Assembly (NCBI RefSeq): GCF_000381125.1
Contig: NZ_KB905960.1
Span: 1-32,946 of the forward strand
Direction: 5' to 3'
From: Caldimonas manganoxidans ATCC BAA-369
Lineage (GTDB): Bacteria; Pseudomonadota; Gammaproteobacteria; Burkholderiales; Burkholderiaceae_C
Length of the DNA: 32,946 nt
Positions 16,799 through 25,511 of this stretch are shown here, one piece after another; within the stretch, counting starts at the first letter, position 1, and every line of letters starts with the position of its first letter. The notes under the pieces were generated by a model. It searched no databases. It was given only the letters and a program-made list of their open reading frames with translations, and was not told the DNA's origin. The position numbers were made by a program, and so were the translations under genes.

Positions 16799-18823
16799 TC
16801 AGGGCAAATCGGCGCGGGGCGCTGGTGCATCCGGGGCGCGTGGCCCGATGCGGGGCTCCAGGCGATCACGCAGCCGAGGCACCCGCCCATGCAACAGCGC
16901 GTCGTAGTACGTGGCGTTGGACAACACTTTCTTCACGTAGTCCCGCGTCTCGTTGAATGGAATATTTTCGATCCACACGGCGGCTTCCAGCACCGGCCCC
17001 TCGCGCCAGCGGCGCGGCCGACCCGGTCCGGCGTTGTAGGCCGCCGCCCCCAGCGCCAGCGAGCCCTGGTCCTCGATCACGAGCTTCAGATAGCTCATCC
17101 CCAACAACAGGTTGATCTCGCGATCATTGAGCATCGAGGGCTGATACTTCAGGCCGATTTGGCGCGCCGTCCAGCGGGCGGTGGCCGGCATCAGCTGCAT
17201 CAGCCCAGAGGCCCCCACGTGTGAGCGCGCATCCAGGATGAACCGAGATTCCTGACGAATCAGCCCATAGACGACGGCCGGGTCCACGCCCACCTCACGC
17301 GCCTTGAGAATCACCTCGCGCCGAAAAGGCATGGGGAAGCGCTGCTCGAAACTCACCTCGGCCTGGGTGCGCTCGCTGGTGTTGATGCAGCGGTCCCACA
17401 CCTGCAGATCGCAGGCCAACTGGGCGGCGGCCAGCAGGTCGCGGTCGCCCATGCGTCCAGGGCCGCCGAAGCTCAGGGTCCAGTTCCATTCGCGCACGCC
17501 CTCGTTGCGCAAGCCCAGCTCGATGAGTCGCAGCGCCCGCTGCAAGCCGGGGTTGGCCTGCGCCCGGGCCCGTTCCTCGGCGGTCAACGGCGCTGGCGCA
17601 GGTGGCAGCAGATGCGGCCGGTCCAAGGCCTCGGCCGCCAATTGACCGTAGAAATGGTATTGGCCGGCCAAGGTCTCCAGCAGCGCCTGGGCCTGGGCGC
17701 GCAAGCTTTCGGCTTGGGCCGACTCCCGGGCCACCTCGCGCAAGGCACGTGCCTTCCAGTACATCCAGGCCGGCTCGCGCTGTTCGGCGCCCGACAAGGC
17801 CTCGATGCCCTGCAACACCTGCGACCAGCGGCCCGCACGCAGGGCTGCACGCACCTTCCAAACCAGCATTTCGTCCGACCACGAGCCCACATCGGCCTTG
17901 CGCGCCGCATACTGGTAGTACTCGACCGCCTCGGGCATCAGCCGAAGGGCCGCTTGGCGGCCGATGCTGGCCCACACCCAGGACGCCAGCTCGTCGGGCA
18001 GCCAGGCCGCCCAGCGGTCACGCATCTGAGTGGCAGCCAACTGCGGATCGTTGGCCGCCAGACGGATCAGGGCCAGCGCGGTCAGCTCGGCCGCCTCGCG
18101 CCGGTCGGTGCGGCCGGCGCGCACCACGTAGCGGGCCGGGTTCTCCAGCAGCTCGTTGAAATTGATGACGACCGAGGCTCCCAGCAATTCCAAGGCCTGA
18201 CGCGCCGCCCGCGGGCGGTTCTGCTCGAGGGCCAGCCGGGCCTTGCGCCAGACATCGTCGGCCGTGAGCACGCCAGCCGCGTAAAGCTGTGAGGCCATCG
18301 CCGCGCAGCCCACGTCGGCGTCGCGCTGGGCATACCAAGCCGCCCGGGCCGCCTGGCGCAGCGCCTCTAGCGCATGACCGTCGCGGTGACGCAGGATCTG
18401 CTCATAGCAGTGGAGCTCGCGGTCATCGCGCATGCGGAACTTCGGCAGCTCGACGGCCATCTGCGCCCAGTCGCCGCGGCGGCCCAGCTCGAGCAGCCAG
18501 TCGTTGCGCAGCCTGTCTTCCACATAAGTGCCGCCCCAGCGCGCGTAAAACTCGGCCAGCTCGCCCGCGCTGGCTTCGCTCAGACGCAGGTTGAGCGCCC
18601 AATAATCGATCCAAGGCGTCAAGGGATGGTTCTGCGCTCGGGCCTCGCGCAGCAGGCTTTGCAACCGAGCCGCGTCCTTGCGTGCATAGGCGTCACGCGC
18701 CTGCACCGCCAAGTCGGCCACCTGCTGCGCGCGCAAGGGCCCCCAGGCGCAGCCGGTCAGCAGCGCGGCCACCACCACGCTCAAGGCGCGCCGATAATCG
18801 AATCCTTTGGGAAAAAATCTCAT
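16799..18823 (-). CDS. Slt-type lytic transglycosylase lipoprotein
   Basis: This 674-residue periplasmic murein hydrolase cleaves peptidoglycan to 1,6-anhydro products. The lipobox LLTGC (Cys25) suggests a lipid anchor. An alpha-superhelical region rich in Ala, Arg and Leu (about 30-490) resembles the Slt70 doughnut. The C-terminal lysozyme-like domain has the catalytic Glu525 in YGLIRQESRF, followed by HVGASGLMQLMPATA and AAAYNAGPGRPRRW. Soluble Slt70 normally lacks a lipobox, so anchoring is worth noting. The start diverges from the cyclo-ligase gene with only 7 bases between the two start codons, so each promoter lies within the other gene. Confidence 0.92.
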   Translation of the reverse strand: MRFFPKGFDYRRALSVVVAALLTGCAWGPLRAQQVADLAVQARDAYARKDAARLQSLLREARAQNHPLTPWIDYWALNLRLSEASAGELAEFYARWGGTYVEDRLRNDWLLELGRRGDWAQMAVELPKFRMRDDRELHCYEQILRHRDGHALEALRQAARAAWYAQRDADVGCAAMASQLYAAGVLTADDVWRKARLALEQNRPRAARQALELLGASVVINFNELLENPARYVVRAGRTDRREAAELTALALIRLAANDPQLAATQMRDRWAAWLPDELASWVWASIGRQAALRLMPEAVEYYQYAARKADVGSWSDEMLVWKVRAALRAGRWSQVLQGIEALSGAEQREPAWMYWKARALREVARESAQAESLRAQAQALLETLAGQYHFYGQLAAEALDRPHLLPPAPAPLTAEERARAQANPGLQRALRLIELGLRNEGVREWNWTLSFGGPGRMGDRDLLAAAQLACDLQVWDRCINTSERTQAEVSFEQRFPMPFRREVILKAREVGVDPAVVYGLIRQESRFILDARSHVGASGLMQLMPATARWTARQIGLKYQPSMLNDREINLLLGMSYLKLVIEDQGSLALGAAAYNAGPGRPRRWREGPVLEAAVWIENIPFNETRDYVKKVLSNATYYDALLHGRVPRLRDRLEPRIGPRAPDAPAPRADLP

Positions 18824-18830
18824 CGAGCAG

Positions 18831-19409
18831 ATGCCTTGGATCTCGGAGTCGGAGTCCCTGGAGCGGGCCGCGTTGCGTCAGCAACTGCTCCAAGCGCGCG
18901 AGCGCTTCGTGGCCTCCCCTGCAGGTGCGGCGGCCCATCAGACCCTGGGGCGGCGGCTGCGCGACGTGCTCGTCACTCTGGAGCCGCAGGTGCTGGGGCT
19001 GTACTGGCCGGTCCACGGGGAATTTAACGCAGTGTCAGCCTGGGGCGACGACATGCCCGAGCTCGCCGCAGGGCTGGCCTTGCCTTTTGCCCGCCGTCGT
19101 CCCGCGGCGATGGTCTACCGGCACTGGGACGGCCGCAGCCCGCCCGAGCTGCTCGATGACTGCGGCATCCCCAGCACGGCAGGCGCCGAGGTCGTGCCCG
19201 ATGTGGTGCTGGTGCCTTGCGTGGGCTTCAGCCGCGCGGGCTACCGGCTGGGCTATGGCGGCGGCTACTTCGACCGCTGGCTGGCCGCGCACCCGGGCGT
19301 GACCGCCGTGGGCGTGGCCTATGCCGACAGCCAGATCGCCCTCGAACCCCAGGACCATGACCGCCCACTGACGATCGTGGTCACCGAACACGAGGTGCTC
19401 GCCCCGTAG
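18831..19409 (+). CDS. ygfA: 5-formyltetrahydrofolate cyclo-ligase
   Basis: This enzyme converts 5-formyl-THF to 5,10-methenyl-THF with ATP, returning stored folate to one-carbon metabolism. The protein has 192 residues from ATG 18831. An in-frame TTG at 18807 would overlap the transglycosylase start. Family blocks include LRQQLLQARERF near the N-terminus, LGLYWPVHGEFNA, and the signature PCVGFSRAGYRLGYGGGYFDRWL. No strong ribosome-binding site was seen. In many bacteria this gene follows the 6S RNA gene; no such RNA could be recognised here because the upstream bases are coding. Confidence 0.93.
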   Translation: MPWISESESLERAALRQQLLQARERFVASPAGAAAHQTLGRRLRDVLVTLEPQVLGLYWPVHGEFNAVSAWGDDMPELAAGLALPFARRRPAAMVYRHWDGRSPPELLDDCGIPSTAGAEVVPDVVLVPCVGFSRAGYRLGYGGGYFDRWLAAHPGVTAVGVAYADSQIALEPQDHDRPLTIVVTEHEVLAP

Positions 19410-19480
19410 CGGCGGGAAAAGAGTCGCTCGATCGGCCTCACTGCCCCCCTGAAGCGGGCGGGGTGCGACGCGCGAGCGCC

Positions 19481-19810
19481 TCAGTGTTCGGCGGGCGTGC
19501 CTTCGGCCGGCGCCAGCAAACGGGCCTGACGCGGATTGGGCAGCTGGGGCGGCACTTCCGAAAGCTTGTTCTCGGTCATGTAGTCGTTCATCTCGCGCCA
19601 GCCGGCGAAGATGGCCGCCTTGTCGGCCTTGGGATTGAGCGTGAAACAGTCCTCGATGGCCCGGCCGGCATGGCGGCAGGCCGCACCCAGTGCACGCCCT
19701 TCGGCCTCACGCCGCTCGGCCACGGCCTGCGCCGACTCGATGCCAAGCTGGTCGCAGCCCGCCAGCACCAGCAGGCCGGGCAGCAGCAAAAGGGCAATCA
19801 GGGCACGCAT
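19481..19810 (-). CDS. Small conserved lipoprotein
   Basis: This 109-residue predicted lipoprotein has a signal peptide with lipobox LAGC, giving lipidation at Cys19. The mature part is charged and helical, with two further cysteines (45 and 55) in AACRHAGRAIEDC that could form a disulphide, followed by a segment near AAIFAGWREMNDYM and a Pro-rich end. Asp follows the lipid Cys, which in enterobacteria would favour inner-membrane retention. The function is unknown. It is the last gene of the def-fmt-htpX run, 70 bases after htpX, and converges on the cyclo-ligase gene. Confidence 0.75.
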   Translation of the reverse strand: MRALIALLLLPGLLVLAGCDQLGIESAQAVAERREAEGRALGAACRHAGRAIEDCFTLNPKADKAAIFAGWREMNDYMTENKLSEVPPQLPNPRQARLLAPAEGTPAEH

Positions 19811-19880
19811 GGCAAGGCAGCAAATGGTCCGTTCTCACCGGTATCGGCCACCGGCAAGCCGACTTGAGCCCCTCCAGCGC

Positions 19881-20738
19881 TCAACGGTACACGCCGCTGC
19901 GGGCCATCTCCAGCAGGCGCGCCACCCGATCTTCGGTGGACGGATGGGTCGAAAACAGCCCGCTCAGCCCCCCACCGGACAGCGGGTTCATGATCATCAT
20001 CTGCGCCGTCTCCGGGTGGCGCTCGGCCGCCTCCAGCGGAATGCCCTGCGCGTAGCGCTGGATCTTTTGCAAGGCACTGGCCAGGGCTTGCGGGTCGCCG
20101 CAGATCTCGGCGCCGCCGCGGTCGGCCTCGAACTCGCGCGCACGGCTGATGGCCATCTGGATCAGGCTGGCGGCCAGCGGCGCCAGAATCATCACCAGCA
20201 AGCCCACGATGGGATTGGCCGGCCGACCTTCGCTGTCGCGCCCCCCGAACAACATCGCGAAATTGGCCAGCATCGAAATTGCACCGGCCATGGTGGCGCT
20301 GATGGTGGAAATCAGGATGTCGCGGTGCTTCACATGGGCCAGCTCATGGGCCATCACGCCGCGCAACTCACGCTCATTGAGGATACGCATCAGCCCGGTG
20401 GTGGCCGCCACGGCGGCGTTGTGCGGGTTGCGCCCGGTGGCAAAAGCATTGGGCGCCTCCTCGTGGATCAGGTAGACCCGCGGCATGGGCAGCCCCGCCC
20501 GGCCGGCCAGCTCGCGCACCATCGCGTAAAACTGGGGCGCCGTGGTCTCGTCGACCTCCTGGGCGTTGTACATCTTCAGCACCAGTTTGTCGGAAAACCA
20601 GTAGCTGAAGAAATTCATCCCCAGCGCCACCAAGAGCGCCAGCATCATGCCCTGCTGCCCGCCCAACACGGAGCCGATGGCCATGAACAGTCCGGTGATG
20701 GCCGCCATCAGGACGGCGGTCTTCAGCATATTGAACAT
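19881..20738 (-). CDS. htpX: Membrane zinc metalloprotease HtpX
   Basis: HtpX degrades damaged membrane proteins under envelope stress. The protein has 285 residues. Two N-terminal transmembrane helices (about 5-25 and 28-48) precede the M48 protease domain with zinc motif HELAH (131-135, catalytic Glu132), and a further glutamate ligand in [14 protein letters not shown]. Two more hydrophobic segments (about 150-200) and the C-terminal [15 protein letters not shown] are typical. AGGAA lies 7 bases before the ATG. It follows fmt by 63 bases on the same strand. Confidence 0.95.
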   Translation of the reverse strand: MFNMLKTAVLMAAITGLFMAIGSVLGGQQGMMLALLVALGMNFFSYWFSDKLVLKMYNAQEVDETTAPQFYAMVRELAGRAGLPMPRVYLIHEEAPNAFATGRNPHNAAVAATTGLMRILNERELRGVMAHELAHVKHRDILISTISATMAGAISMLANFAMLFGGRDSEGRPANPIVGLLVMILAPLAASLIQMAISRAREFEADRGGAEICGDPQALASALQKIQRYAQGIPLEAAERHPETAQMMIMNPLSGGGLSGLFSTHPSTEDRVARLLEMARSGVYR

Positions 20739-20801
20739 GGATGCGTTCCTTTCAATGGCGTGGAATCTCGACCCCCCATCTGGGGACGAACCGGGAGGAA
20801 C

Positions 20802-21758
20802 TCAAGTCGGCGGCCCCAGGACCATGCCCGGCGCCACCGGGTGGCCGCTCAGGAACTCCCTGCCGCTCAAGCGCCGGCCGCCGGGCTTTTGCAACTGGGT
20901 CAGGCACAGCGCCTGCTCGCCGCAGGCCACGACCGGCCCGGCCTCGTCCAGGCGCAGCACCTCGCCGGGCCGCCCCTGACCGACAGCCAGCCGGGCCGCC
21001 CAGATCTTCAAGGGCTGCTGCGCGAGCCGCGCCGCCCCCCCGGGAAACGGGTCGAAGGCCCGCAGCCTGCGCTCGATCACCACCGCCGGCTGCGTCCAAT
21101 CGATCGCCGCTTCGGCCTTGTCGATTTTGCGCGCGTAGGTCGCGCCCTCCTCGGGCTGCTTCACAGGACGCAAGCCGCCACGGGCCGCCAAGGCCAAGGC
21201 CTCGACGATCAGCCGGGCGCCCAGTGCGGCCAGCCGGTCGTGCAGTGACGCGGCGGTGTCGTCCGGGCGGATCGGCTCGGGCGCGCTCAGCAGCATGTCG
21301 CCGGTGTCCAGCCCCTCATCCATTTGCATGATCGTGACGCCGGTGTGCGCGTCGCCGGCCTCGATGGCCCGTTGGATGGGAGCCGCCCCCCGCCAGCGCG
21401 GCAGCAACGAGGCATGGATGTTCAGGCATCCCAGGCGCGGCAGCTGCAGCACCCAAGACGGCAGGATCAGTCCGTAGGCCGCTACCACCATGGCTTCGGG
21501 CTGCAAGGCCCGCAAGCGCTCCTGCACCGCCCGCGCGTCCTGCCCATAGCGGCCGTCCAGGCGCAGGCTGCGGGGCTGGGCCACCTCCACACCATGGGAT
21601 TGGGCCCATTGTTTGACCGCACTGGGCAGGAGCTTCATCCCCCGGCCGGCCGGCCGATCCGGCTGGGTCAACACCAGCACGATCTCGAAGCCGGCGGCCT
21701 CCAGCGCGGCCAAGGCCGTCTGTGCGAACTCGGGCGTCCCGGCAAAAGCGATGCGCAT
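20802..21758 (-). CDS. fmt: Methionyl-tRNA formyltransferase
   Basis: Fmt formylates the initiator Met-tRNA with 10-formyl-THF in the cytoplasm. The protein has 318 residues (E. coli 315). It opens [16 protein letters not shown]. The catalytic residues of the family are visible: Asn113 and His115 in [19 protein letters not shown], and Asp151 in EGLDTGDM. The C-terminal tRNA-binding domain starts near residue 205. The gene begins 9 bases after def on the same strand, and they almost certainly share a transcript. Confidence 0.96.
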   Translation of the reverse strand: MRIAFAGTPEFAQTALAALEAAGFEIVLVLTQPDRPAGRGMKLLPSAVKQWAQSHGVEVAQPRSLRLDGRYGQDARAVQERLRALQPEAMVVAAYGLILPSWVLQLPRLGCLNIHASLLPRWRGAAPIQRAIEAGDAHTGVTIMQMDEGLDTGDMLLSAPEPIRPDDTAASLHDRLAALGARLIVEALALAARGGLRPVKQPEEGATYARKIDKAEAAIDWTQPAVVIERRLRAFDPFPGGAARLAQQPLKIWAARLAVGQGRPGEVLRLDEAGPVVACGEQALCLTQLQKPGGRRLSGREFLSGHPVAPGMVLGPPT

Positions 21759-21767
21759 GGCCCGGCT

Positions 21768-22277
21768 TCAGCGCGCCGCTTCCTTGGCGCGCTTTTGCAG
21801 CTTGGTCTTGATGCGGTTGCGCTTCAGCGGTGAGAGGTACTCGACGAAGACCTTGCCCATCAGATGGTCCATTTCGTGCTGCACGCACACCGCCAGCAAG
21901 CCCTCGGCATCGAATTCATAGGGCTGGCCATCGCGGTCCAGCGCACGCACGCGCACGCGGGCATGGCGCTCGACCTTGTCGTAGATGGCCGGCACCGACA
22001 GGCAGCCCTCTTCCCAGACGATTTTTTCTTCGCTCTTGTCGATCAACTCGGGGTTGATCAGCACCCGGGGATCGTCACGTTCGTCGGAGACGTCGATCAC
22101 GATCACCCGTTCGTGTACATCCACCTGGGTGGCCGCCAATCCAATGCCTTGGGCGGCATACATGGTCTCCAGCATGTCGTCCACCAGGCGCCGGATGCGA
22201 TCGTCCACCTGAGCCACGGGCTGAGCCACCTTGTGCAGGCGGGGGTCGGGATAACGCAGAATGTTCAACAGGGCCAT
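21768..22277 (-). CDS. def: Peptide deformylase
   Basis: Def removes the N-formyl group from nascent proteins using a metal ion, usually Fe2+. The protein has 169 residues (E. coli 169). All three family motifs are present: GIGLAATQ (44-51), EEGCLSVP (89-96, metal ligand Cys92) and HEMDH (134-138, catalytic Glu135). The start at 22277 gives the standard [14 protein letters not shown] opening; in-frame codons to 22355 are not family-like. It is first in the def-fmt-htpX run and diverges from the LysM gene over a 248-base region. Confidence 0.96.
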   Translation of the reverse strand: MALLNILRYPDPRLHKVAQPVAQVDDRIRRLVDDMLETMYAAQGIGLAATQVDVHERVIVIDVSDERDDPRVLINPELIDKSEEKIVWEEGCLSVPAIYDKVERHARVRVRALDRDGQPYEFDAEGLLAVCVQHEMDHLMGKVFVEYLSPLKRNRIKTKLQKRAKEAAR

Positions 22278-22525
22278 GGGTGCGGGGCCGCCCGCCAAGG
22301 GCGGCAGGTGTGGATGACTTGCAACGCCGCTTTTCGTGAACCAATGCCGTCGCACCAGTAACGTCCGGCAAAATTCATTGCGGCATCAAGGGTTTATGGG
22401 CAGAATCTCCGAAACTATGTGAGGATTTTCGCCGATCTGTCGTCCCCGGGCGGAACAACAACTCATTAACCATACGGCGTCATGGCCCCCAACACCAGGC
22501 CATGCCGGTACGCGGAGACCCCTGC

Positions 22526-23698
22526 ATGACTGTTCAGCTCACGCCGCAAGCCCGTCCGACGCAAGCCCCCGCGCGGGCGCGCCGCGGGGCCCACGCTTTG
22601 GTCGCTTTGACCCTGGCCACCGCCGCCGCGGCGGCCTGGGCGGTCAATTATCCGATCACCCCGCAGCAGCGCGCCACGGCCCAACAAGTCGCCCAGGCCG
22701 GGGTGCCGCTGTCCGAGCTGGCCCCCAACGCGCCCGACGTCTACACCGTCAAGCGTGGCGACACCCTGTGGGACATCTCCAGCCTGTTCCTGCGCAGCCC
22801 CTGGCGGTGGCCCGAGCTGTGGGGCATGAACCTCGATCAGATCCGCAACCCCCATTTGATCTTCCCCGGCCAGATCCTGGTGCTGGAAAAGCGCGATGGT
22901 CGCGCCCAACTGCGTGTGGCGCAGGCCGTCAGCGGCGACACGGTGCGCCTGTCCCCGCGGGTGCGCAGCACCGAACTGATCGACGGCATCGCCTCGGTAC
23001 CGCTGCACCTGATCGAGCCTTTCCTGAACGAAGCCGTCATCTTCAACAGCGACGAACTCGAAACCGCCCCGCGCGTGGTGGCCGCGCAGGAAGGCCGCGT
23101 GCTGATGTCGCGCGGCGACCGGGCCTACGTGCGCGGCGAGCTGGGCAACCAGCGTGACTGGCGCGTCTTCCGCAACCCCAAAGCGTTGGTCGATCCCGAC
23201 ACCCGGGAGGTGCTGGGCTATGAAGCCGCCTACGTGGGAGCGGCCACCTATGTGCGGCCGGGGGGTAGCACGGCCCAGGGCGAGATCGTGCCGGCCACCG
23301 TGGAAGTGCAATCGGTGCGCCTGGAAATGGGGGTGGGCGACCGCCTGGCCCCGCAGCCGCCCCGCGAGTTCATCAATTACGTGCCCCATGCGCCGCAACA
23401 ACCGGTCGAAGGCCGCATCGTCTCGATCTACGGCGAAGGTGCCACGGCCGGTCAAAATCAGGTCGTCGCCCTCAACAAGGGCAAGCGCGACGGCCTGGAG
23501 CGCGGCCATGTGCTGGCCCTGTGGTCGGCTGGCCGTGTGGTCCGGGACACCACCTCGCCGGACAAGGCCACGCTGCGCTTGCCCGACGAGCGCCACGGCC
23601 TGCTGTTCGTCTTCCGGGTGTTCGATCGCATGTCCTACGCCCTGATCCTGAACGTCAGGAACCCGGTGGTGGTCGGCGACCGCTTCACCCAGCCCTGA
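22526..23698 (+). CDS. Exported LysM-domain protein
   Basis: This 390-residue secreted protein likely binds peptidoglycan. A long signal peptide (about 1-40, with a basic N-region and the hydrophobic stretch ALVALTLATAAAAAWAV) precedes one LysM domain (about residues 71-121: YTVKRGDTLWDIS, then NPHLIFPGQILVL). The remaining roughly 270 residues form a conserved beta-rich domain of unknown function, with RGDRAYVRGE and KRDGLERGHVLALW segments. ATG 22526 is preferred to 22502 because GGAG lies 8 bases upstream. Homologues often sit directly upstream of dprA in Burkholderiales, as here (89 bases apart). Confidence 0.9.
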   Translation: MTVQLTPQARPTQAPARARRGAHALVALTLATAAAAAWAVNYPITPQQRATAQQVAQAGVPLSELAPNAPDVYTVKRGDTLWDISSLFLRSPWRWPELWGMNLDQIRNPHLIFPGQILVLEKRDGRAQLRVAQAVSGDTVRLSPRVRSTELIDGIASVPLHLIEPFLNEAVIFNSDELETAPRVVAAQEGRVLMSRGDRAYVRGELGNQRDWRVFRNPKALVDPDTREVLGYEAAYVGAATYVRPGGSTAQGEIVPATVEVQSVRLEMGVGDRLAPQPPREFINYVPHAPQQPVEGRIVSIYGEGATAGQNQVVALNKGKRDGLERGHVLALWSAGRVVRDTTSPDKATLRLPDERHGLLFVFRVFDRMSYALILNVRNPVVVGDRFTQP

Positions 23699-23787
23699 AC
23701 CAGACGGGGCAAGCCGGCCGGCGCCTCCCTGCCCGGCTGGGCCCCGAATCGCCGCAGCACCCTGGCCCGGGCCGGGCCCCTTTCCGG

Positions 23788-24909
23788 ATGGCTGCTTCCT
23801 CTTCCCTGTCTGCCGATGAACTGGCCGCTTGGTTGCGGCTGCTGGAAACCCCAGGGCTGGGCCGCCAGGCCGTGCGACGGCTGCTGGCCGCCTTCGGCTC
23901 GCCCCAGGCCGCCTGCGCGGCCGCGCCACAGGCGCGGCGCCACCTGCTCTCGGCTCCAGCGGCCCAGGCCCTGGAGCACGAGCCGCCGCAGTTGGCTGGC
24001 TTGGTGGCGCGGACCCTGGAGTGGCTACAGGCCGATGCGCGCCATCATGTGCTGACCCTCGGGGACCCAGCCTATCCCCCGTGGCTGTTGGCCACCGCCG
24101 ACCCGCCAGTCTTGCTCTATGCCTGCGGCGATCTGGCCTGGTTGCAAGCCCCCTGCCTGGCCATCGTGGGCACCCGCCATCCCACCCGGCAAGGGCAAGA
24201 GAATGCACGCGCCTTCGCCCACCACCTCAGCCAGGCCGGCTGGACCATCGTCTCCGGGCTGGCCCTGGGCATCGACGCGGCCGCCCATGAAGGCGGCCTC
24301 AGCGGGCCCGGACGCACCATCGCCGTGGTCGGCACCGGCTTGGACCAGGTCTATCCCCGCCGCCACCGCGCCTTGGCGGAACGCATTGCCGCCGAAGGTT
24401 TGCTCCTGAGTGAGTACCCGCTCGGCACCCCACCCTTGCCGCAGCATTTTCCGCAACGCAACCGGCTGATCGCCGGCTTGAGCCGCGGCACCTTGGTGGT
24501 GGAGGCCGCGCTGCAATCCGGCTCGCTGATCACCGCGCGCTTGGCGGCGGAACAGGGCCGGGAGGTGTTCGCGATTCCCGGCTCCATCCATGCCCCGCAA
24601 TCGCGCGGCTGCCATGCCTTGATCAAGCAAGGCGCCAAGCTGGTGGAGTCGGCACAGGACATTCTGGAGGACTTGCTCGGGCCCGAGGTGCGTCCCCCGA
24701 CCGAGGCGGCCCCCTCGGCCTGCAGCCCCGACGAGACCGAGGACCCGCTGCTCATGGCCCTGGGCCATGATCCAGCCTCGCTGGACGCGCTGCAAGCCCG
24801 CTGTGGCTGGCCCACCGACCAGCTCAATGCCCGCTTGCTGGAACTGGAACTCGAAGGCCGCGTCGAGCGGCTGCCCGGCGGTCTGTACCAGCGTTGCCAC
24901 CGGGCCTGA
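23788..24909 (+). CDS. dprA: DNA-processing protein DprA
   Basis: DprA (Smf) binds incoming single-stranded DNA and loads RecA in natural transformation. The protein has 373 residues. An N-terminal SAM-like region (LRLLETPGLGRQAVRRLLAAFG, about 14-35) precedes the Rossmann-like core with AIVGTRHPTRQG, SGLALGIDAAAHEG, FPQRNRLIAGLSRGTLVVEA, SGSLITARLAAEQGREVFAIPG and CHALIKQGAKLV. A C-terminal winged helix covers about 310-373. The start at 23788 follows a GC-rich 89-base gap from the LysM gene; no strong ribosome-binding site is visible. Confidence 0.95.
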   Translation: MAASSSLSADELAAWLRLLETPGLGRQAVRRLLAAFGSPQAACAAAPQARRHLLSAPAAQALEHEPPQLAGLVARTLEWLQADARHHVLTLGDPAYPPWLLATADPPVLLYACGDLAWLQAPCLAIVGTRHPTRQGQENARAFAHHLSQAGWTIVSGLALGIDAAAHEGGLSGPGRTIAVVGTGLDQVYPRRHRALAERIAAEGLLLSEYPLGTPPLPQHFPQRNRLIAGLSRGTLVVEAALQSGSLITARLAAEQGREVFAIPGSIHAPQSRGCHALIKQGAKLVESAQDILEDLLGPEVRPPTEAAPSACSPDETEDPLLMALGHDPASLDALQARCGWPTDQLNARLLELELEGRVERLPGGLYQRCHRA

Positions 24910-24963
24910 GTTCCGTAGGATGAAACGGGCGATACCCCGGTGGATGACAGCGGTATTGCGCGC

Positions 24964-24991
24964 TTGCCGCCCCGTTCGCCTCGGGTATAGT
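24964..24991 (+). promoter_or_regulatory. Sigma-70 promoter of smg, probably leaderless
   Basis: TTGCCG (24964-24969) and TATAGT (24986-24991) are spaced by 16 bases. The expected start lies 6-8 bases after TATAGT, on or next to the A of the smg ATG at 24998. No Shine-Dalgarno sequence lies between them. Confidence 0.62.
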
Positions 24992-24997
24992 CCCAGC

Positions 24998-25450
24998 ATG
25001 TTCGACGTGCTCGTGTACCTCTACGAAAACTACTGGCGCCCCGACGCCTGCCCGGACCACGACCAGTTGGCCCGCAAACTGTCGGCCGTGGGTTTCGAGA
25101 ACGAGGAAATTCAAGAGGCCCTCAACTGGTTGGACGGATTGGCCGTCTCGGCCCAGATCCATGCCAAGGCCCAGAGCGCTTCGGGGGTGCGGGTGTACAC
25201 CCCGGCCGAGCAAGAGCATTTCGGGCCCGACTGCCTGGGGTTCATCAGCTTCCTGGAATCGGCAGGCGTCCTGCCCGCGCCGATGCGCGAAATGGTGATC
25301 GACCGTGCCATGGCCATCCCCGGCGGCCCGGTGGCCCTGGAGGATCTGAAGATCATCGTGCTGATGGTCTTCTGGAGCCTGGGCGAAGAGCCCGACGCGC
25401 TGATCCTCGACGAACTCTTCGTGGACGCCAAGGACCGGCTGATTCACTGA
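24998..25450 (+). CDS. smg: Smg family protein (DUF494)
   Basis: This 150-residue cytoplasmic protein opens MFDVLVYLYENYWRPDACPD and ends EELFVDAKDRLIH-like, both typical of Smg/DUF494. It is mostly helical and acidic. It lies downstream of dprA, as in many beta- and gammaproteobacteria, where smg often follows dprA/smf. The molecular function is not established. The start is fixed by the family and by the promoter, which leaves almost no leader. Translation is therefore likely to be leaderless unless dprA read-through supplies a longer message. Confidence 0.92.
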   Translation: MFDVLVYLYENYWRPDACPDHDQLARKLSAVGFENEEIQEALNWLDGLAVSAQIHAKAQSASGVRVYTPAEQEHFGPDCLGFISFLESAGVLPAPMREMVIDRAMAIPGGPVALEDLKIIVLMVFWSLGEEPDALILDELFVDAKDRLIH

Positions 25451-25477
25451 GGGCTCGGCCTCCAGCGACGGGCCGCG

Positions 25478-25507
25478 CGCCACGCCGCACTTGCGCGGTG
25501 CGGGCGC
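25478..25507. terminator. GC-rich hairpin between convergent smg and DUF1631 genes
   Basis: CGCAC (25486-25490) pairs with GTGCG (25498-25502), and an outer GCGCC near 25478-25482 can pair with GGCGC just after, with a small bulge. It lies in the 61-base convergent gap and has no T run, so intrinsic termination is uncertain. Confidence 0.3.
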
Positions 25508-25511
25508 CGAG

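Noticed and set aside
23699-23787. GC-rich repeats between the LysM gene and dprA as a terminator
   Set aside because: Several CCGG/GGCC matches overlap, but no single stable stem with a T tail stands out.
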